Source: Portulaca oleracea
Lineage: Eukaryota; Streptophyta; Magnoliopsida; Caryophyllales; Portulacaceae
Reading direction: 5' to 3'
DNA: 64,000 bases
NCBI GenBank assembly: GCA_029582165.1
Contig: CM055875.1
Span: 13,800,544 to 13,864,543 of the forward strand
The notes under the pieces are model-generated. The model saw nothing but the letters and a program-made list of their open reading frames with translations, was not told where the DNA came from and ran no database searches. The translations under genes were made by a program, and so were the position numbers. This document shows, piece after piece, positions 1-12,908 of this stretch (its first letter is position 1; each line of letters starts with the position of its first letter).

Positions 1-239
1 GTTTTATGTGTGTTTGAATTGTATTTCAACTCCGCGTGGCCGTGAATGGTTTAAGTTGTGTTTGGATTGTATTTGAACCCGCGCGTGGCCGCATGTTTTA
101 TGTGTGTCTGGATTGTATTTGAACTCCGGCCGTTAGCCGTGAGTTGTTTAAGTTGTGTTTAGAATGTATTTGAACTCCGGCATGTGGCCGTGCATGTTTT
201 ATGTGTGTTTAAACTGTATTTGAACTCTGGCGTGCGGCC

Positions 240-815
240 GTGCATGTTTTATGAGTGTTTGGATTGTATTTCAACTCCGGCGTGTTGCCGTGAATAGTTT
301 AAGTGGTATTTGGATTGTATTTGAACTCCGGCATGTGGCCGTGCATGTTTTATGTGTGTTTGGATTATATTTGAACTCCGGTGTGTGGCTGTGAGTGGTT
401 TAAGTTTTGTTTGGATTGTATTTGAACTCCGGCGTGTGGCCGTGCATGTTTTACGTGTGTTTGAATTGTATTTCAACTCCGTCGTGTGGCCGTGAATGAT
501 TTAAGTTGTGTTTGGATTGTATTTGAACTCCGGCGTGTGGCCGTGCATGTTTTTTGTGTGTTTGGATTGTATTTGAACTCCGGCGTGTCGTCGTTAATGG
601 TTTAAGTTGTGTTTAGATTGTATTTAAACTCCGGCGTGTGGCCGTGCATGTTTTATGTCTGTTGGATTGTGTTTGAACTCCGGCGTGTGGCCGTGCATGT
701 TTCATGTGTGTTCGGATTGTATTTGAACTCCAACGTGTCGCCGTGAATGGTTTAAGTTGTATTTGGATTGCATTTGAACTCCAGCGTGTGGTCGTGCATA
801 TTTTATGTGTGTTTG
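240..815 (+). repeat. Left-domain module L1, copy 1
   Basis: About 0.57 kb of monomers is recognised by the rare core CGTGTCGTCG at 583, followed by a B unit with TTTAAACTCC, a shortened TATGTCTGTTGG join, a TTTCATGTGTGTTCGG tail and an ATTGCATTTG head. The same order recurs near 4.38-4.95 and 10.10-10.67 kb. After about 815 the sequence departs from the other two copies (AACTGCGG here, a CAACTCC head there). Confidence 0.75.
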
Positions 816-2285
816 GATTGTATTTGAACTGCGGCGTGTGGCCGTGAATGGTTTAAGTTGTGTTTGGATTGTATTCGAAATTCAACGTGTGGCCGTGCAT
901 GTTTTATGTGTGTTTGGATTGTATTTGAACTCCGGCGTGTGGCCGTGCATGTTTTATGTGTGTTTGGAGTATATTTGAACTCCGGCGTGTGGCCGTGAGT
1001 GGTTTAAGTTGTGTTTAGAATGTATTTGAACTCCGGCATGTGGTCGTGCATGTTTTATGTGTGTGTAGACTGTATTTGAACTCCGGCATGTGGCCGTGCA
1101 TGTTTTATGAGTGTTTGGATTGTATTTGAACTCCGGCGTGTGGCCGTGAATAGTTTAAGTTGTGTTTGGATTGTATTTGAACTCCGGCGTGGCCGCATGT
1201 TTTATGTGTGTTTGGATTGTATTTGAACTCCGCGGTGGCCGTGAGTGGTTTAAGTTGTGTTTAGAATGTATTTGAACTCCGCATGTGGTCGCATGTTTTA
1301 TGTGTGTAGATCAGATTTGAACTCCGGCATGTGGCCGTGCATGTTTTATGAGTGTTTGGATTGTATTTGAACTCCGGCGTGTGGCCGTGAATAGTTTAAG
1401 TTGTGTTTGGATAGTATTTGAACTCCGGCGTGTGACCGTGCATGTTTTATGTGTGTTCGGATTGTATTTGAACTCTAGCGTGTCGCCGTGAATGGTTTAA
1501 GTTGTGTTTGGATTGTATTTGAACTCCGGCGTGTGGCCGTGCATGTTTTATGTGTGTTTGGAGTATATTTGAACTCCGGCGTGTGGCCGTGAGTGGTTTA
1601 AGTTGTGTTTAGAATGTATTTGAACTCCGGCATGTGGCCATGCATGTTTTATGTGTGTAGATCAGATTTGAACTCGCATGTGGCCGCATGTTTTATGAGT
1701 GTTTGGATTGTATTTGAACTCCGCGTGGCCGTGAATAGTTTAAGTTGTGTTTGGATTGTATTTGAACTCCGCGTGTGGCGTGCATGTTTTATGTGTGTTG
1801 GATTATATTTGAACTCCGTGTGGTCGCGGAGTGGTTTAAGTTGTGTTTGGATTGTATTTGAACTCGCGTGTGGCCGCATGTTTTATGTGTGTTTGGATTG
1901 TATTTCAACTCCGGCGTGGCCGTAATGGTTTAAGTGGTATTTGGATTGTATTTGAACTCCGCGCGTGGTCGCGGCATGTTTTATGTGTGTTTGGATTGTA
2001 TTTGAACTCCGGTGTGTGGCCGTGAATGGTTTAAGTTGTGTTTGGATTATATTTGAACTCCAGCGTGTGGCCGTGCATGTTTTATGTGTGTTTGGATTGT
2101 ATTTGAACTCCGGTGTGTGGCCGTGAATGGTTTAAGTTGTGTTTGAATTATATTTGAACTCCGCCGTGTGGTCGTGCATGTTTTATGTGTGGTTGGAATT
2201 TATTTGAACTTCGGCGTATAGTCGTGAATTGTTTAAGTTGTGTTTGGATTGTATTTGAACTTCGGCATGTGGTCGTGCATGTTTT

Positions 2286-3790
2286 ATGTGTGTTTGGATT
2301 GTATTTCAACTCCGGCGTGTGGCCGTTAAGGGTTTAAGTAGTGTTTGGATTGTATTTGAACTCCGGCATGTGGCCGTGAATGGTTTAAGTTGTGTTTGGA
2401 TTGTATTTGAACTCCGGCGTGTGGACGTGCATGATTTAAGTGTGTTTCGATTGTATTTGATCTCCGGCATGTGGCCGTTAATGGTTTAAGTTGTGTTTGG
2501 ATTACATTTGAACTCCGGCGTGTGGCAGTGCATGTTTTATGAGTGTTTGGATTGTATTTGAACTCCGGCGTGTGGCCGTGAGTGGTTTAAGTTGTGTTTA
2601 GAATGTATTTGAACTCCGGCATGTGGGCCGCATGTTTTATGTGGCCGTGCATGTTTTATGAGTGTTTGATTGTATTTGAACTCCGCGTGGCCGCGTGAAT
2701 AGTTTAAGTTGTGTTTGATTGTATTTGAACTCCGCGCGCCGTGCATGTTTTATGTGTGTTTGGATTGTATTTCAACTCCGCGTGGCCGTATTGGTTTAAG
2801 TTGTGTTTGGATTGTATTTGAACTCGCAGGCGCGTGGCATGTTTTATGTGTGTTTGGATTGTATTTGAACTCCGCATGTGGCCGCATGGTTTATGTTGTG
2901 TTTGGATTGTATTTGAACTCCGCTTAATGGTTTATGTTGTGTTTGGATTATATTTGAACTCCGGCGTGTGGCAGTGCATGTTTTATGATTGTTTGGATTG
3001 TATTTGAACTCCGGCGTGTGGCCGTGAATGGTTTAAGTAGTGTTTGGATAGTATTTGAACTCCGCGTGTGGCCGCATGTTTTATGTGTGTTTGGATTGTA
3101 TTTGAACTCCGCTGTGGCCGTGAATGGTTTAAGTTGTGTTTGGATAGTATTTGAACTCCGCGCGTACTGCATGTTTTATGTGTGTTTGGATTGTATTTCA
3201 ACTCCTGCAGGACCGTTAATGGTTTAAGTGGTATTTGGATTGTATTTGAACTCCGTGTGGCCGCATGTTTTATGTGTGTATTTGGATTGTATTTGAACTC
3301 CGCGTGTGGCCGGAATGGTTTAAGTTGTGTTTGGATTATATTTGAACTCCGCGCTGGCGTGCATGTTTTATGTGTGTTTGGATTGTATTTGAACTCCGTG
3401 TGTGGCCGTGAATGGTTTAAGTTGTGTTCGATTGTATTTGAACTCCGCGTGTGGTCGTGCATGTTTTATGTGTGTTGGATTGTATTTGAACTTCGCGATT
3501 GTCGTGAATTGTTTAAGTTGTGTTTGGATTGTATTTGAACTTCGCGTGTGGCCGCATGTTTTATGTGTGTTTGGATTGTATTTCAACTCCGCGTGGCCGC
3601 AATGGTTTAAGTTGTGTTTGGATTGTATTTGAAGTTCGGCGTGTGGCCGTGAATGGTTTAAGTTGTGTTTGGATTGTATTTGAAATATGGCGTGTGGCCA
3701 TGCATGTTTTATTTGTGTTTAGATTTTATTTGAACTCCGCCGTGGCCGCCAATGGTTTAAGTTGAGTTTGGATTGTATTTGAACTCCGCG
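2286..3790 (+). repeat. Left-domain module L2, copy 1 (heavily eroded)
   Basis: The marker is GTGGACGTGC at 2421, followed by GATTTAAGTGTGTTTCG and a TTGATCTCC head. Relative to the other copies this one has lost many 1-6-bp pieces in the GC core between about 2630 and 3760, for example CTCCGCGTGGCCGC-like cores. The loss of bases shifts frames, and the window's longest chance open frame (159 codons, minus strand, 2983-3462) lies here for that reason. Confidence 0.7.
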
Positions 3791-4379
3791 TGGCCGCGGC
3801 ATGTTTTATGTGTGTTTGGATTGTATTTGAACTCCGCGTGGCCGTGAGTGGTTTAAGTTGTGTTTAGAATGTATTTGAACTCCGCATGTGGCCGTGCATG
3901 TTTTATGTGTGTTGGATCAGATTTGAACTCTGGCATGTGGCCGTGCATGTTTTATGAGTGTTTGGATTTTATTTGAACTCCGCGTGGCCGTGAATAGTTT
4001 AAGTTGTGTTTGGATTGTATTTGAACTCCGCGTGTGGCCGCATGTTTTATGTGTGTTTGGATTATATTTGAACTCGCGTCAATGGTTTAAGTTGTGTTTG
4101 GATTGTATTTGAACTCGGGCATGTGGCCGTGCATGTTTTATGAGTGTTTGGATTGTATTTGAACTCCGGCGTGTGGCCGTGAGTGGTTTGAGTTGTGTTT
4201 GGATTGTATTTGAACTCCGGCGTGTGGCCGTGCATGTTTTATGTGTGTTTGGATTGTATTTGAACTCCGGCGAGTGGCCGTGAGTTGTTTAAGTTGTGTT
4301 TAGAATGTATTTGAACTCCGGCATGTGGCCGTGCATGTTTTATGTGTGTTTAGATCAGATTTGAACTCCTGCAGTGGCC

Positions 4380-4945
4380 GTGCATGTTTTATGTGTGTTT
4401 GGATTGTATTTCAACTCCGGCGTGTGGCCGTTAATGGTTAAAGTGGTATTTGGATTGTATTTGAACTCTGGCGTGTGGCCGTGCATGTTTTATGTGTGTT
4501 TGGATTATATTTGAACTCCGGTGTGTGGCTGTGAGTGGTTTAAGTTGTGTTTGGATTGTATTTGAACTCGCGCAGTGGCCGCATGTTTTACGTGTGTTTG
4601 AATTGTATTTCAACTCCGGCGTGTGGCCGTGAATGGCTTAAGTTGTGTTTGGATTGTATTTGAACTCCGGCGTGTGGCCGTGCATGTTTTATGTGTGTTT
4701 GGATTGTATTTGAACTCCGGCGTGTCGTCGTTAATGGTTTAAGTTGTGTTTAGATTGTATTTAAACTCCGGCGTGTGGCCGTGCATGTTTTATGTCTGTT
4801 GGATTGTGTTTGAACTCCGGCGTGTGGCCGTGCATGTTTCATGTGTGTTCGGATTGTATTTGAACTCCAGAGTGTCGCCGTGAATGGTTTAAGGTATATT
4901 TGGATTGCATTTGAACTCCAGCGTGTGGACGTGCATATTTTATGT
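4380..4945 (+). repeat. Left-domain module L1, copy 2
   Basis: This copy shares the marker order of the module at 240-815, with CGTGTCGTCG at 4721, an offset of 4,138 bp. It differs by GGTTAAAGTGG near 4435 and by a core reading CCAGAGTGTCGCCG near 4868, the latter shared with the third copy and not the first. Copies 2 and 3 are therefore closer relatives. Confidence 0.75.
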
Positions 4946-5547
4946 GTGTTTGGATTATATTTCAACTCCGGCGTGTGGCCGTGAATAGTTTAAGTGGTAT
5001 TTGGATTGTATTTGAACTCCGGCGTGTGGCCGTGCATGTTTTATGTGTGTTTGGATTATATTTGAACTCCGGTGTGTGGCTGTGAGTGGTTTAAGTTGTG
5101 TTTGGATTGTATTTGAACTCCGGCGTGTGGCCGTGCATGTTTTCTGTGTGTTTGGATTGTATTTCAACTTCGGCGTGTGATCGTTAATGGTTTAAGTGGT
5201 ATTTGGATTGTATTTGAACTCCGGCGTGTGGCCGTGCATGTTTTATGTGTGTTTGGATTGTATTTGAACTCCGGTGTGTGGCCGTGAATGGTTTAAGTTG
5301 TGTTTGGATTATATTTGAACTCCAGCGTGTGGCCGTGCATGTTTTATGTGTGTTTGGATTGTATTTGAACTCCGGTGTGTGGCCGTGAATGGTTTAAGTT
5401 GTGTTTGAATTATATTTGAACTCCGGCGTGTGGTCGTGCATGTTTTATGTGTGGTTGGAATTTATTTGAACTTCGGCGTATAGTCGTGAATTGTTTAAGT
5501 TGTGTTTGGATTGTATTTGAACTTCGGCGTGTGGCCGTGCATGTTTT

Positions 5548-7175
5548 ATGTATGTTTGGATTGTATTTCAACTCCGGCGTGTGGCCGTTAATGGTTTAAG
5601 TTGTGTTTGGATTGTATTTGAACTCCGGCATGTGGCCGTGAATGGTTTAAGTTGTGTTTGGATTGTATTTGAACTCCGGCGTGTGGACGTGCATGATTTA
5701 AGTGTGTTTCGATTGTATTTGATCTCCGGCATGTGGCCGTTAATGGTTTAAGTTGTGTTTGGATTATATTTGAACTCCGGCGTGTGGCAGTGCATGTTTT
5801 ATGAGTGTTTGGATTGTATTTGAACTCCGGCGTGTGGCCGTGAGTGGTTTAAGTTGTGTTTAGAATGTATTTGAACTCCGGCATGTGGCCGTGCATGTTT
5901 TATTTGTGTTTGGACTGTATTTGAACTCCGCATGGCCGCGGCATGTTTTATGAGTGTTTGGATTGTATTTGAACTCAGCGGTGGCCGTGAATAGTTTAAG
6001 TTGTGTTTAGATTGTATTTGAACTCCGGCTTGTGGCCGTGAATGGTTTATGTTGTGTTTGTATTTTATTTGAACTCCGCGCAGGCCGTGCATGTTTTATG
6101 TGTGTTTGTATTGTATTTCAACTCCGCGTGGCCGTTAATGGTTTCAGTTGTGTTTGGATTGTATTTGAACTCCGGCGTGTGGCCGTGCATGTTTTATGTG
6201 TGTTTGGATTGTATTTGAACTCCGGCATGTGGCCGTTAATGGTTTATGTTGTGTTTGGATTGTATTTGATCTCCAGCATGTGGCCGTTAATGGTTTAAGT
6301 TGTGTTTGGATTATATTTGAACTTCGGCGTGTGGCCGTGCATGTTTTATGAGTGTTTGGATAGTATTTGAACTCCGGCGTGTGGCCGTGAATAGTTTAAG
6401 TTGTGTTTGGATTGTATTTGAACTCCGGCGTGTGGCCGTGCATGTTTTATGTGTGTTTGGAATGTATTTGAACTCTGGCGTGTGGCCGTGAATGGTTTAA
6501 GTTGTGTTTGGATAGTATTTGAACTCCGGCGTGCGGCCGTGCATGTTTTATGTGTGTTTGGATTGTATTTCAACTCCGGCGTGTGACCGTTAATGGTTTA
6601 AGTGGTATTTGGATTGTATTTGAACGCCGGCGTGTGGCCGTGCATGTTTTATGTGTGTTTGGATTGTATTTGAACTCCGGTGTGTGGCCGTGAATGGTTT
6701 AAGTTGTGTTTGGATTATATTTGAACTCCGGCGTTTGGCCGTGCATGTTTTATGTGTGTTTGGATTGTATTTGAACTCTGGTGTGTTGCCGTGAATGGTT
6801 TAAGTTGTGTTTAGACTTTATTTGAACTCCGGCGTGTGGTCGTGCATGTTTTATGTGTGTTTGGATTGTATTTGAACTTCGGCGTATTGTCATGAATTGT
6901 TTAAGTTGTGTTTGCATTGTATTTGAACTTCGGCGTGTGGCCGTGCATGTTTTATGTGTGTTTGGATTGTATTTCAACTCCGGCGTGTGGCCGTTAATGG
7001 TTTAAGTTGTGTTTGGATTGTATTTGAAGTTCGGCGTGTGGCCGTGAATGGTTTAAGTTGTTTTTGGATTTCATTTGAACTCTGGCGTGTGGCCGTGCAT
7101 GTTTTATGTGTGTTTAGATTGTATCTGAACTCCGTCGTGTGGCCGTCAATGGTTTAAGTTGAGTTTGGATTGTAT
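5548..7175 (+). repeat. Left-domain module L2, copy 2
   Basis: GTGGACGTGC lies at 5683, 3,262 bp after copy 1. The copy ends with a unit carrying GTATCTGAACTCCGTCG near 7120 and the TTGAGTTTGG join. Eroded cores lie at about 5930-6130. The order of variants matches 7.95-9.48 kb (offset ~2.30 kb) and 11.27-12.91 kb (offset ~5.73 kb). Confidence 0.75.
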
Positions 7176-7944
7176 TTGAACTCCGGCGTGTGGCCGTGCA
7201 TGTTTTATGTGTGTTTGGATTGTATTTGAACTCCGGCGTGTGGCCGTGAGTGATTTAAGTTGTGTTTAGAATGTATTTGAACTCCGGCATGTGGCCGTGC
7301 TTGTTTTATGTGTGTTTAGATCAGATTTGAACTCGCATGTGGCCGCATGTTTTATGAGTGTTTGGATTGTATTTGAACTCCGCGCAGTGGCCGTGAATAG
7401 TTTAAGTTGTGTTTGGATTGTATTTGAACTCCGCGGTGGCCGCATGTTTGATGTGTGTTTGGATTATATTTGAACTCCGGTGTGTGGCTGTGAGTGGTTT
7501 AAGTTGTGTTTGGATAGTATTTGAACTCCGGCGTGTGGCCGTGCATGTTTTATGTGTGTTTGAATTGTATTTCAACTCCGGCGTGTGGCCGTGAATGGTT
7601 TAAGTTGTGTTTGGATTGTATTTGAACTCCGCATGGCCGCATGTTTTATGTGTGTTTGGAGTATATTTGAACTCCGGCGTGTGGCCGTGAGTTGTTTAAG
7701 TTGTGTTTAGAATGTATTTGAACTCCGGCATGTGGCCGTGCATGGTTTATGTGTGTTTAGATCAGATTTGAACTCAAGATGCGGCCGCATGTTTTATGAG
7801 TGTTTGGATTGTATTTCAACTCCGCGTGGCCGTGAATAGTTTAAGTGGTATTTGGATTGTATTTGAACTCCGGCGTGTGGCCGTGCATGTTTTATGTGTG
7901 TTTGGATTATATTTGAACTCCGGTGTGTGGCTGTGAGTGGTTTA

Positions 7945-9475
7945 AGTTGTGTTTGGATTGTATTTGAACTCCGGCGTGTGGACGTGCATGATTTAAGTGT
8001 GTTTCGATTGTATTTGATCTCCGGCATGTGGCCGTTAATGGTTTAAGTTGTGTTTGGATTATATTTGAACTCCGGCGTGTGGCAGTGCATGTTTTATGAG
8101 TGTTTGGATTGTATTTGAACTCCGGCGTGTGGCCGTGAGTGGTTTAAGTTGTGTTTAGAATGTATTTGAACTCCGGCATGTGGCCGTGCATGTTTTATTT
8201 GTGTTTGGATCAGATTTGAACTCGCCCTACCGTGCATGTTTTATGAGTGTTTGGATTGTATTTGAACTCAGGCGTGTGGCCGTGAATAGTTTAAGTTGTG
8301 TTTAGATTGTATTTGAACTCCGGCGTGTGGCCGTGAATGGTTTAAGTTGTCTTTGTATAGTATTTGAACTCCGGCGTGTGACCGTGCATGTTTTATGTGT
8401 GTTTGTATTGTATTTCAACTCCGGCGTGTGGCCGTTATTGGTTTCAGTTGTGTTTGGATTGTATTTGAACTCCGGCGTGTGGCCGTGCATGTTTTATGTG
8501 TGTTTGGATTGTATTTGAACTCCGGCATGTGGCCGTTAATGGTTTATGTTGTGTTTGGATTGTATTTGAACTCCGGCATGTGGCCGTTAATGGTTTATGT
8601 TGTGTTTGGATTATATTTGAACTCCGGCGTGTGGCAGTGCATGTTTTATGATTGTTTGGATTGTATTTGAACTCCGGCGTGTGGCCGTGAATAGTTTAAG
8701 TTGTGTTTGGATTGTATTTGAACACCGGCGTGTGGCCGTGCATGTTTTATGTGTGTTTGGATTGTATTTGAACTCCGGCGTGTGGCCGTGAATGGTTTAA
8801 GTAGTGTTTGGATAGTATTTGAACTCCGGCGTGCGGCCGTGCATGTTTTATGTGTGTTTGGATTGTATTTCAACTCCGGCGTGTGACCGTTAATGGTTTA
8901 AGTGGTATTTGGATTGTATTTGAACTCCGGCGTGTGGCCGTGCATGTTTTATGTGTATTTGGATTGTATTTGAACTCCGGTGTGTGGCTGTGAATGGTTT
9001 AAGTTGTGTTTGTATTATATTTGAACTCCGGCGTTTGGCCGTGCATGTTTTATGTGTGTTTGGATTGTATTTGAACTCCGGTGTGTGGCCGTGAATGGTT
9101 TAAGTTGTGTTTGGACTTTATTTGAACTCCGGCGTGTGGTCGTGCATGTTTTATGTGTGTTTGGATTGTATTTGAACTTCGGCGTATTGTCATGAATTGT
9201 TTAAGTTGTGTTTGCATTGTATTTGAACTTCGGCGTGTGGCCGTGCATGTTTTATGTGTGTTTGGATTGTATTTCAACTCCGGCGTGTGACCGTTAATGG
9301 TTTAAGTGGTATTTGGATTGTATTTGAACTCCGGTGTGTGGCCGTGAATGGTTTAAGTTATGTTTGGATTATATTTGAACTCCGGCGTGTGGCCGTGCAT
9401 GTTTTATGTGTGTTTAGATTGTATCTGAACTCCGTCGTGTGGCCGTCAATGGTTTAAGTTGAGTTTGGATTGTAT
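7945..9475 (+). repeat. Left-domain module L2, copy 3
   Basis: GTGGACGTGC lies at 7978. It aligns with copy 2 at an offset of about 2,295-2,300 bp and with copy 4 at about 3,430 bp. One eroded core (CTCGCCCTACCG-like, near 8220) is unlike anything in the sister copies. Confidence 0.75.
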
Positions 9476-10099
9476 TTGAACTCCGGCGTGTGGCCGTGCA
9501 TGTTTTATGTGTGTTTGGATTGTATTTGAACTCCGGCGTGTGGCCGTGAGTGATTTAAGTTGTGTTTAGAATGTATTTGAACTCCGGCATGTGGCCGTGC
9601 TTGTTTTATGTGTGTTTAGACTGTATTTGAACTCCGGCATGTGGCCGTGCATGTTTTATGAGTGTTTGGATTGTATTTGAACTCCGGCGTGTGGCCGTGA
9701 ATAGTTTAAGTTGTGTTTGGATTGTATTTGAACTCCGGCGTGTGGCCGTGCATGTTTTATGTGTGTTTGGAATATATTTGAACTCCGGTGTGTGGCTGTG
9801 AGTGGTTTAAGTTGGGTTTGGATAGTATTTGAACTCCGGCGTGTGGCCGTGCATGTTTTATGTGTGTTTGAATTGTATTTCAACTCCGGCGTGTGGCCGT
9901 GAATGGTTTAAGTTGTGTTTGGATTGTATTTGAACTCCGGCGTGTGGCCGTGCATGTTTTATGTGTGTTTGGAGTATATTTGAACTCCGGCGTGTGGCCG
10001 TGAGTTGTTTAAGTTGTGTTTAGAATGTATTTGAACTCCGGCATGTGGCCGTGCATGTTTTATGTGTGTTTAGACTGTATTTGAACTCTGGCGAGCGGC

Positions 10100-10670
10100 C
10101 GTGCATGTTTTATGAGTGTTTGGATTGTATTTCAACTCCGGCGTGTGGCCGTGAATAGTTTAAGTGGTATTTGGATTGTATTTGAACTCCGGCGTGTGGC
10201 CGTGCATGTTTTATGTGTGTTTGGATTATATTTGAACTCCGGTGTGTGGCTGTGAGTGGTTTAAGTTGTGTTTGGATTGTATTTGAACTCCGGCGTGTGG
10301 CCGTGCATGTTTTACGTGTGTTTGAATTGTATTTCAACTCCGGCGTGTGGCCGTGAATGGCTTAAGTTGTGTTTGGATTGTATTTGAACTCCGGCGTGTG
10401 GCCGTGCATGTTTTATGTGTGTTTGGATTGTATTTGAACTCCGGCGTGTCGTCGTTAATGGTTTAAGTTGTGTTTAGATTGTATTTAAACTCCGGCGTGT
10501 GGCCGTGCATGTTTTATGTCTGTTGGATTGTGTTTGAACTCCGGCGTGTGGCCGTGCATGTTTCATGTGTGTTCGGATTGTATTTGAACTCCAGAGTGTC
10601 GCCGTGAATGGTTTAAGTTGTATTTGGATTGCATTTGAACTCCAGCGTGTGGACGTGCATATTTTATGTG
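10100..10670 (+). repeat. Left-domain module L1, copy 3
   Basis: This copy has CGTGTCGTCG at 10445, an offset of 5,724 bp from copy 2. The same 5.72-5.73-kb offset continues rightwards to about 12.9 kb, so the module belongs to one long duplication (4.4-7.2 against 10.1-12.9 kb). The CCAGAGTGTCGCCG core lies near 10590. Confidence 0.75.
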
Positions 10671-10954
10671 TGTTTGGATTATATTTCAACTCCGGCGTGT
10701 GGCCGTGAATAGTTTAAGTGGTATTTGGATTGTATTTGAACTCCGGCGTGTGGCCGTGCATGTTTTATGTGTGTTTGGATTATATTTGAACTCCGGTGTG
10801 TGGCTGTGAGTGGTTTAAGTTGTGTTTGGATTGTATTTGAACTCCGGCGTGTGGCCGTGCATGTTTTCTGTGTGTTTGGATTGTATTTCAACTTCGGCGT
10901 GTGATCGTTAATGGTTTAAGTGGTATTTGGATTGTATTTGAACTCCGGCGTGTG

Positions 10955-11060
10955 GCCGTGCATGTTTCATGTGTGTTCGGATTGTATTTGAACTCCAGAG
11001 TGTCGCCGTGAATGGTTTAAGTTGTATTTGGATTGCATTTGAACTCCGCGGTGGCCGCGT
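10955..11060 (+). repeat. Single-dimer replacement patch
   Basis: In the 5.72-kb duplication this position should match about 5230-5335, which has ordinary A and B units. Instead it carries the TTTCATGTGTGTTCGG tail, the CCAGAGTGTCGCCG core and the ATTGCATTTG head found 404 bp (four dimers) upstream near 10558-10655. The sequence outside the patch stays aligned at the same offset. This fits a short in-register conversion tract (inference). Confidence 0.6.
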
Positions 11061-11271
11061 GCATGTTTTATGTGTGTTTGGATTGTATTTGAACTCCGGT
11101 GTGTGGCCGTGAATGGTTTAAGTTGTGTTTGAATTATATTTGAACTCCGGCGTGTGGTCGTGCATGTTTTATGTGTGGTTGGAATTTATTTGAACTTCGG
11201 CGTATAGTCGTGAATTGTTTAAGTTGTGTTTGGATTGTATTTGAACTTCGGCGTGTGGCCGTGCATGTTTT

Positions 11272-12908
11272 ATGTATGTTTGGATTGTATTTCAACTCCG
11301 GCGTGTGGCCGTTAATGGTTTAAGTTGTGTTTGGATTGTATTTGAACTCCGGCATGTGGCCGTGAATGGTTTAAGTTGTGTTTGGATTGTATTTGAACTC
11401 CGGCGTGTGGACGTGCATGATTTAAGTGTGTTTCGATTGTATTTGATCTCCGGCATGTGGCCCTTAATGGTTTAAGTTGTGTTTGGATTATATTTGAACT
11501 CCGGCGTGTGGCAGTGCATGTTTTATGAGTGTTTGGATTGTATTTGAACTCCGGCGTGTGGCCGTGAGTGGTTTAAGTTGTGTTTAGAATGTATTTGAAC
11601 TCCGGCATGTGGCCGTGTATGTTTTATTTGTGTTTGGACTGTATTTGAACTCCGGCATGTGGCCGTGCATGTTTTATGAGTGTTTGGATTGTATTTGAAC
11701 TCAGGCGTGTGGCCGTGAATAGTTTAAGTTGTGTTTGGATTGTATTTGAACTCCGGCGTGTGGCCGTGAATGGTTTAAGTTGTCTTTGTATAGTATTTGA
11801 ACTCCGGCGTGTGACCGTGCATGTTTTATGTGTGTTTGTATTGTATTTCAACTCCGGCGTGTGGCCGTTAATGGTTTCAGTTGTGTTTGGATAGTATTTG
11901 AACTCCGGCGTGTGGCCGTGTATGTTTTATGTGTGTTTGGATTGTATTTGAACTCCGGCATGTGGCTGTTAATGGTTTATGTTGTGTTTGGATTGTATTT
12001 GAACTCCGGCATGTGGCCGTTAATGGTTTATGTTGTGTTTAGATTATATTTGAACTCCGGCGTGTGGCAGTGCATGTTTTATGATTGTTTGGATTGTATT
12101 TGAACTCCGGCGTGTGGCCGTGAATAGTTTAAGTTGTGTTTGGATTGTATTTGAACTCCGGCGTGTGGCCGTGCATGTTTTATGTGTGTTTGGATTGTAT
12201 TTGAACTCTGGCGTGTGGCCGTGAATGGTTTAAGTTGTGTTTGGATAGTATTTGAACTCCGGCGTGCGGCCGTGCATGTTTTATGTGTGTTTGGATTGTA
12301 TTTCAACTCCGGCGTGTGACCGTTAATGGTTTAAGTGGTATTTGGATTGTATTTGAACTCCGGCGTGTGGCCGTGCATGTTTTATGTGTATTTGGATTGT
12401 ATTTGAACTCCGGTGTGTGGCTGTGAATGGTTTAAGTTGTGTTTGTATTATATTTGAACTCCGGCGTTTGGCCGTGCATGTTTTATGTGTGTTTGGATTG
12501 TATTTGAACTCCGGTGTGTGGCCGTGAATGGTTTAAGTTGTGTTTGGACTTTATTTGAACTCCGGCGTGTGGTCGTGCATGTTTTATGTGTGTTTGGATT
12601 GTATTTGAACTTCGGCGTATAGTCGTGAATTGTTTAAGTTGTGTGTGGATTGTATTTGAACTTCGGCGTGTGGCCGTGCATGTTTTATGTGTGTTTGGAT
12701 TGTATTTCAACTCCGGCGTGTGGCCGTTAATGGTTTAAGTTGTGTTTGGATTGTATTTGAAGTTCGGCGTGTGGCCGTGAATGGTTTAAGTTGTTTTTGG
12801 ATTTCATTTGAACTCTGGCGTGTGGCCGTGCATGTTTTATGTGTGTTTAGATTGTATCTGAACTCCGGCGTGTGGCCGTCAATGGTTTAAGTTGAGTTTG
12901 GATTGTAT
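11272..12908 (+). repeat. Left-domain module L2, copy 4
   Basis: GTGGACGTGC lies at 11407. It matches copy 2 at 5,724-5,733 bp almost throughout and is cleaner, with few core deletions. It is the last module before the variant set changes near 13 kb. Confidence 0.75.
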
